From JANOMH01 sp031422295 (lineage in GTDB: Bacteria > Pseudomonadota > Alphaproteobacteria > Rhodobacterales > Rhodobacteraceae), in the NCBI GenBank assembly GCA_031422295.1, contig JANOQM010000034.1, positions 1-25,152 on the forward strand: a DNA stretch of 25,152 bases, read 5' to 3'. How positions within the stretch are numbered: position 1 is the first letter of the stretch; the number at the start of each line of letters is the position of its first letter. Under the pieces are notes generated by a model. It saw only the letters and a program-made list of their open reading frames with translations, did not search any database and was not told the origin of the DNA. Below are positions 22,429 to 25,152 of the stretch, one piece after another. Position numbers and translations under genes: made by a program.

Positions 22429-22842
22429 ATGCGCATGATAGAAGTGGATTTCGACGTGCATCGCCTGATCGAAATGGAGCGGCGCGGGTTTGACGAAACG
22501 GAAAATACCGTGCTGCGCCGGTTGCTGAAACTTGGGCTGGCCAGCGACAGTCAGCGGGCCGAGGTCAAATCCCTGCGCGGCTGGTCCAAGGGCGGCATCA
22601 GCCTGCCGCATGGCACGGAATTACGAATGGAATACAACGGCTTGCTGCATATTGGCCGGATTGTCGATGGCGCCTGGGAGGTGGAGGGCCACCGCGAGAA
22701 AAGCCCGTCCGGTGCAGCCGGAGCCGTAGCCCGGACCAAGGACGGCGCTTCGGTCAACATCAACGGCAAGAGCTATTGGCAGGTACGCCGCCCGGGTGAC
22801 ATGGACTGGACGGCTTATGCGGAGTTGAAACGCAAAAGGTAA
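22429..22842 (+). CDS. small protein: SeqA-N-like RHH plus RAMA/DUF4357-like domain
   Basis: The 137-residue protein has two parts. Residues 3-38 (MIEVDFDVHRLIEMERRGFD then ETENTVLRRLLKLG) resemble the SeqA N-terminal ribbon-helix-helix dimer segment (IEVD...LRRMLKF). Residues about 53-128 (LPHGTELRMEYNGLLHIGRI, VEGHREKSPSGAAGAVARTK, NINGKSYWQVRRPGD) resemble RAMA/DUF4357-type modules (G..Y.SPS.AA..v...NG..yW). RAMA domains are proposed modified-DNA readers. AAAGG lies about 8 bases before the ATG. DNA binding is inference, and I do not know an assigned function. Confidence 0.72.
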   Translation: MRMIEVDFDVHRLIEMERRGFDETENTVLRRLLKLGLASDSQRAEVKSLRGWSKGGISLPHGTELRMEYNGLLHIGRIVDGAWEVEGHREKSPSGAAGAVARTKDGASVNINGKSYWQVRRPGDMDWTAYAELKRKR

Positions 22843-22843
22843 G

Positions 22844-23719
22844 TCAGGTCACAAAATCCGTCCGCGCATATCCCTGCATAAACAGCAGCGCCGACAAATC
22901 GCCATGGTTGACCCGCACATCGCATTGCGCCGCAACCGCAGGTTTGGCATGCAGCGCCACGCCAGTGCCTGCAGCGCCCAGCATACCCAGATCATTGGCC
23001 CCGTCACCTACTGCCATCACATCGGCTGGCGTGATGCCCAGCCGGGTGGTGATCTCGTGCAAAGCTGCAACTTTAGCCTCTCGCCCAAGGATCGGGCGGG
23101 CCACTTCTCCCGTTAGTTTTCCGTTTGAAAACAATAGGGTATTGGCGCGGTTTTCATCAAACCCCAAGGCCGCCCCAACCCGCGCCGTAAAGGCGGTAAA
23201 GCCGCCCGAAACCAATGCGGCATAGCCATCATTGGCTTTCATCGTCGCAACCAGATCATAGCCGCCCGGCATATAGGTAATCCGGGTCTGCAAAACCGTG
23301 TCGATAACTGCTGTATCAAGCCCGCGCAGCAGGCTGACACGGTCTGTCAGGGCGGCCTCAAAACCGATCTCACCGTTCATCGCCCGCACGGTAATCGCCG
23401 CCACTTGGTCACCGACGCCTGCCACATGGGCCAACTCGTCAATACATTCCTGCCGGATCATCGTGCTGTCCATATCTGCCAGCAGCATTTTCTTGCGCCG
23501 CCCGGGGGTAGTTTGCACGATCAGGTCAATTCCCGCCGCCTGCAAGTCTGCCCACACGGTCCATTGTGTATCGGGCACGGCCTCGATCTCGAACTCTGCG
23601 GCTTCTTCAACTGAAAGCCAACGTGCCACGGACCCGCCCCAGGCGTTGCGCAGGTTTTCCACCAGCATCTGCGACAGGCTGGGCTGGGTCGGGGCGCATA
23701 GCAATGTGACGGTGAACAT
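22844..23719 (-). CDS. serB: phosphoserine phosphatase SerB
   Basis: This 291-residue HAD enzyme makes L-serine from O-phosphoserine. The N-terminal 70 residues form a SerB-type regulatory extension. LLADMDSTMIRQECIDE then carries nucleophile D82 and acid/base D84 (DxDxT). ALVSGGFTAFT and VGDGANDLGMLGAAG supply the remaining HAD motifs. The ATG at 23719 is used because relatives begin MFT.TLL; GGAAA lies about 9 bases upstream. A longer frame from 23806 adds 29 unsupported residues. It is divergent from serC, giving two of the three serine-synthesis enzymes side by side. Confidence 0.95.
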   Translation of the reverse strand: MFTVTLLCAPTQPSLSQMLVENLRNAWGGSVARWLSVEEAAEFEIEAVPDTQWTVWADLQAAGIDLIVQTTPGRRKKMLLADMDSTMIRQECIDELAHVAGVGDQVAAITVRAMNGEIGFEAALTDRVSLLRGLDTAVIDTVLQTRITYMPGGYDLVATMKANDGYAALVSGGFTAFTARVGAALGFDENRANTLLFSNGKLTGEVARPILGREAKVAALHEITTRLGITPADVMAVGDGANDLGMLGAAGTGVALHAKPAVAAQCDVRVNHGDLSALLFMQGYARTDFVT

Positions 23720-23820
23720 GGGGTCAGGTTTCCAATCTATTGCGGCATCATACTGCATAACGAACAACCGCCGCTTTAGATGCATTTTGCGACTTGCGAA
23801 AGACATTAGCCCGCCTTAGA

Positions 23821-23873
23821 CCCCGAATTGGGACACCCCTCCCCAACGGGGGGCGCTTATCTGGAAGGATAGC
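23821..23873 (+). ncRNA. probable serC leader RNA (RBS-overlapping stem)
   Basis: A series of hairpins precedes serC: CCC(C)GAATTGGG at 23821-23832; C39-C44 with G48-G53 around AAC (23839-23853); and GC-T-TATC (23855-23861) with GATAGC (23868-23873) around TGGAAG. The last stem's loop and 3' arm contain the GGAAGG ribosome-binding site just before the ATG at 23876. Rfam describes a serC leader in alphaproteobacteria whose final stem overlaps the serC ribosome-binding site. The geometry fits, but I could not run a covariance search. Confidence 0.55.
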
Positions 23874-23875
23874 AA

Positions 23876-25096
23876 ATGACTGTGACTGCACTGGGCGCAT
23901 GCCCGGATTCTTTGCCGCATAATCCGCGGTTTTCCTCTGGCCCCTGTGCCAAACCCCCGACATGGACGCTTGATGCCTTGGCCGACGCCCCCCTGGGCCG
24001 GTCGCACCGCGCTGCTGTCGGCAAGAACAAACTCAAAGAGGCGATTGACCTGACAAGGGCTGTTTTGGGCGTTCCAGCGGATTATCGTATCGGCATAGTG
24101 CCTGCGTCGGATACTGGCGCTGTCGAAATGGCGATGTGGTCACTGCTTGGCCCCCGCCCGGTTGACATGGTGGCCTGGGAAAGCTTTGGCGAAGGTTGGG
24201 TGACGGATGCCGTCAAGCAGTTGAAACTGAACGCCAATGTCCACATTGCTGGGTATGGCCATATCGTTGATCTGGCGACCCCGAACTATGACAATGATGT
24301 CGTGTTTACCTGGAACGGCACCACATCCGGCGTATGCATGCCGCATGGCAAGATGATCCCGGCGGACCGCGCCGGGCTGACGATTTGTGATGCGACATCG
24401 GCGGCTTTCGCGCAGGACCTGCCCTGGGACAAGCTGGATGTGACCACGTTTTCCTGGCAAAAAGTGCTGGGCGGCGAGGGTGCGCATGGGATGTTGATCC
24501 TGTCACCGCGCGCTGTGGAAAGGCTGGAATCCTATGTGCCCGCATGGCCCCTGCCCAAGATTTTCCGTCTGACATCGAAGGGCAAGCTGATCGAAGGCAT
24601 TTTCAGCGGCGAAACGATTAATACCCCCTCGATGTTATGCGTCGAGGATTATCTGGTCGCCCTCAAATGGGGCCAGTCGATTGGCGGGTTGCCCGCCCTG
24701 ATGGGCCGGGCTGACGCAAATGCGCAGGCGATATTCGATTTTTGTGATGCGCGTGATTGGATCGCCAATCTGGCAGTTGATCCTGCGACCCGGTCGAATA
24801 CCAGCGTCTGCCTGACTTTCACCGACCCGCGCATCACTGACCCGGCGAGCTTTGCCAAGGCTGTGGCCAAGCGGTTGGAAAATGCTGGCGCTGCTTATGA
24901 TATCGGCGCCTACCGCGATGCCCCGCCGGGATTGCGCATCTGGTGCGGCGCCACTGTAGAAACCAGCGATATCAAGGCGTTGCTACCATGGATCGACTGG
25001 GCGTTTCACGCCGAGATTGCAACAGTGTCGGGGGGGGGGGGCGCCCGCCCCCCCGGGGCGGGGGGGCCCCCCGCCCCCCCCCCACGAAAAAGATAG
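23876..25096 (+). CDS. serC: phosphoserine aminotransferase SerC (3' end corrupted)
   Basis: SerC converts 3-phosphohydroxypyruvate and glutamate to phosphoserine, using PLP. The frame starts MTVTALGACPDSLPHNPRFS with SSGPCAKPP. It continues through CDATSAAFAQDLPWDKLDV and the PLP lysine K196 (TFSWQKVLGGEGAHG), to LLPWIDWAFHAEIA near residue 382. This is the alphaproteobacterial/methanosarcinal-type SerC of about 385-390 residues. From about 25030 the DNA becomes homopolymeric G/C runs, so the last about 20 translated residues (Gly/Pro-rich) and the apparent stop at 25094-25096 are not credible. Function is certain; the true 3' end is not determined. serA often follows serC but is not visible. 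Confidence 0.93.
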   Translation: MTVTALGACPDSLPHNPRFSSGPCAKPPTWTLDALADAPLGRSHRAAVGKNKLKEAIDLTRAVLGVPADYRIGIVPASDTGAVEMAMWSLLGPRPVDMVAWESFGEGWVTDAVKQLKLNANVHIAGYGHIVDLATPNYDNDVVFTWNGTTSGVCMPHGKMIPADRAGLTICDATSAAFAQDLPWDKLDVTTFSWQKVLGGEGAHGMLILSPRAVERLESYVPAWPLPKIFRLTSKGKLIEGIFSGETINTPSMLCVEDYLVALKWGQSIGGLPALMGRADANAQAIFDFCDARDWIANLAVDPATRSNTSVCLTFTDPRITDPASFAKAVAKRLENAGAAYDIGAYRDAPPGLRIWCGATVETSDIKALLPWIDWAFHAEIATVSGGGGARPPGAGGPPAPPPRKR

Positions 25097-25152
25097 AGAG
25101 GAAGGGCAACACGCCCAAAAAACAGAGAACCCAAAACGCAACAAGAACACAA
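25030..25152. other. low-complexity artefact at sequence end
   Basis: A 13-base G run, then alternating C and G runs to about 25082, then a purine/A-rich, protein-free tail. This is unlike anything else in the window and interrupts serC a few codons before its expected stop. It looks like low-quality read or contig-end sequence rather than biology. Confidence 0.8.

Noticed and set aside
1..25152. CRISPR arrays, tRNA or rRNA genes, prophage or toxin-antitoxin modules
   Set aside because: I found no regularly spaced repeats, no tRNA-like cloverleaf, no rRNA segments and no phage or toxin-antitoxin proteins in the window.

Overview
The window looks like chromosomal DNA of a marine-type alphaproteobacterium of the Rhodobacteraceae (Roseobacter group). 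This rests on the secE-nusG-rplK-rplA order, the alphaproteobacterial forms of EF-P, SerB and SerC, an IalB-family exported protein, high GC, and dense gene packing. The assignment comes from protein resemblance only; no 16S or phylogenetic marker was compared.

Layout. (1) 9-2235, minus strand: secE, nusG, rplK and rplA, with hairpins in both intergenic gaps. (2) 2321-2600: a deletion scar joining the 5' end of an Rrf2-type regulator gene to the 3' end of a membrane protein gene. (3) 2821-12024: a catabolic region with a GlcG/HbpS-like gene, a TetR regulator, an aldehyde dehydrogenase plus GMC oxidoreductase pair, an aldo/keto reductase, and a four-gene operon (CoA-transferase, enoyl-CoA hydratase, Dabb protein, MOFRL glycerate kinase). 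(4) 12098-14815: an efp / NAD-epimerase operon and divergent epmA (EF-P lysylation). (5) 14826-18194: the catabolic region resumes with a MaoC-like hot-dog protein, an SDR, a DUF993 aldolase-like protein and a sugar-phosphate isomerase-like TIM barrel. (6) 18309-19833: a dead LacI gene cut by remnants of at least three insertion sequences. (7) 19836-22842: an IalB-like exported protein, a Rhizobium-etli-type asparaginase, a TauE/SafE permease, and a small SeqA-N-like / modified-DNA-reader-like protein. (8) 22844 to the end: divergent serB and serC, with a probable serC leader RNA. The last ~120 bases look like assembly or read-end artefact.

How the genes fit together. A 16-bp inverted repeat, consensus RTAACY-N4-RGTTAC, lies in the promoter regions of the GlcG-like gene, the CoA-transferase operon (shared with the divergent aldo/keto reductase) and the SDR-DUF993-isomerase operon. 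A weaker copy sits at the MaoC-like gene and a half-conserved one before the aldehyde dehydrogenase. The copies lie at or next to predicted -10/+1 regions. The simplest reading is one local repressor, most likely the TetR protein at 3246-3887, controlling all these transcripts as a single regulon. Its enzymes could oxidise an alcohol to a carboxylate, activate it with CoA, hydrate or cleave it, and feed a C3 acid through glycerate kinase. No transporter, acyl-CoA dehydrogenase or thiolase is encoded within the cluster, so the substrate cannot be named. The dead LacI gene beside the DUF993 module suggests that module once had its own regulator.
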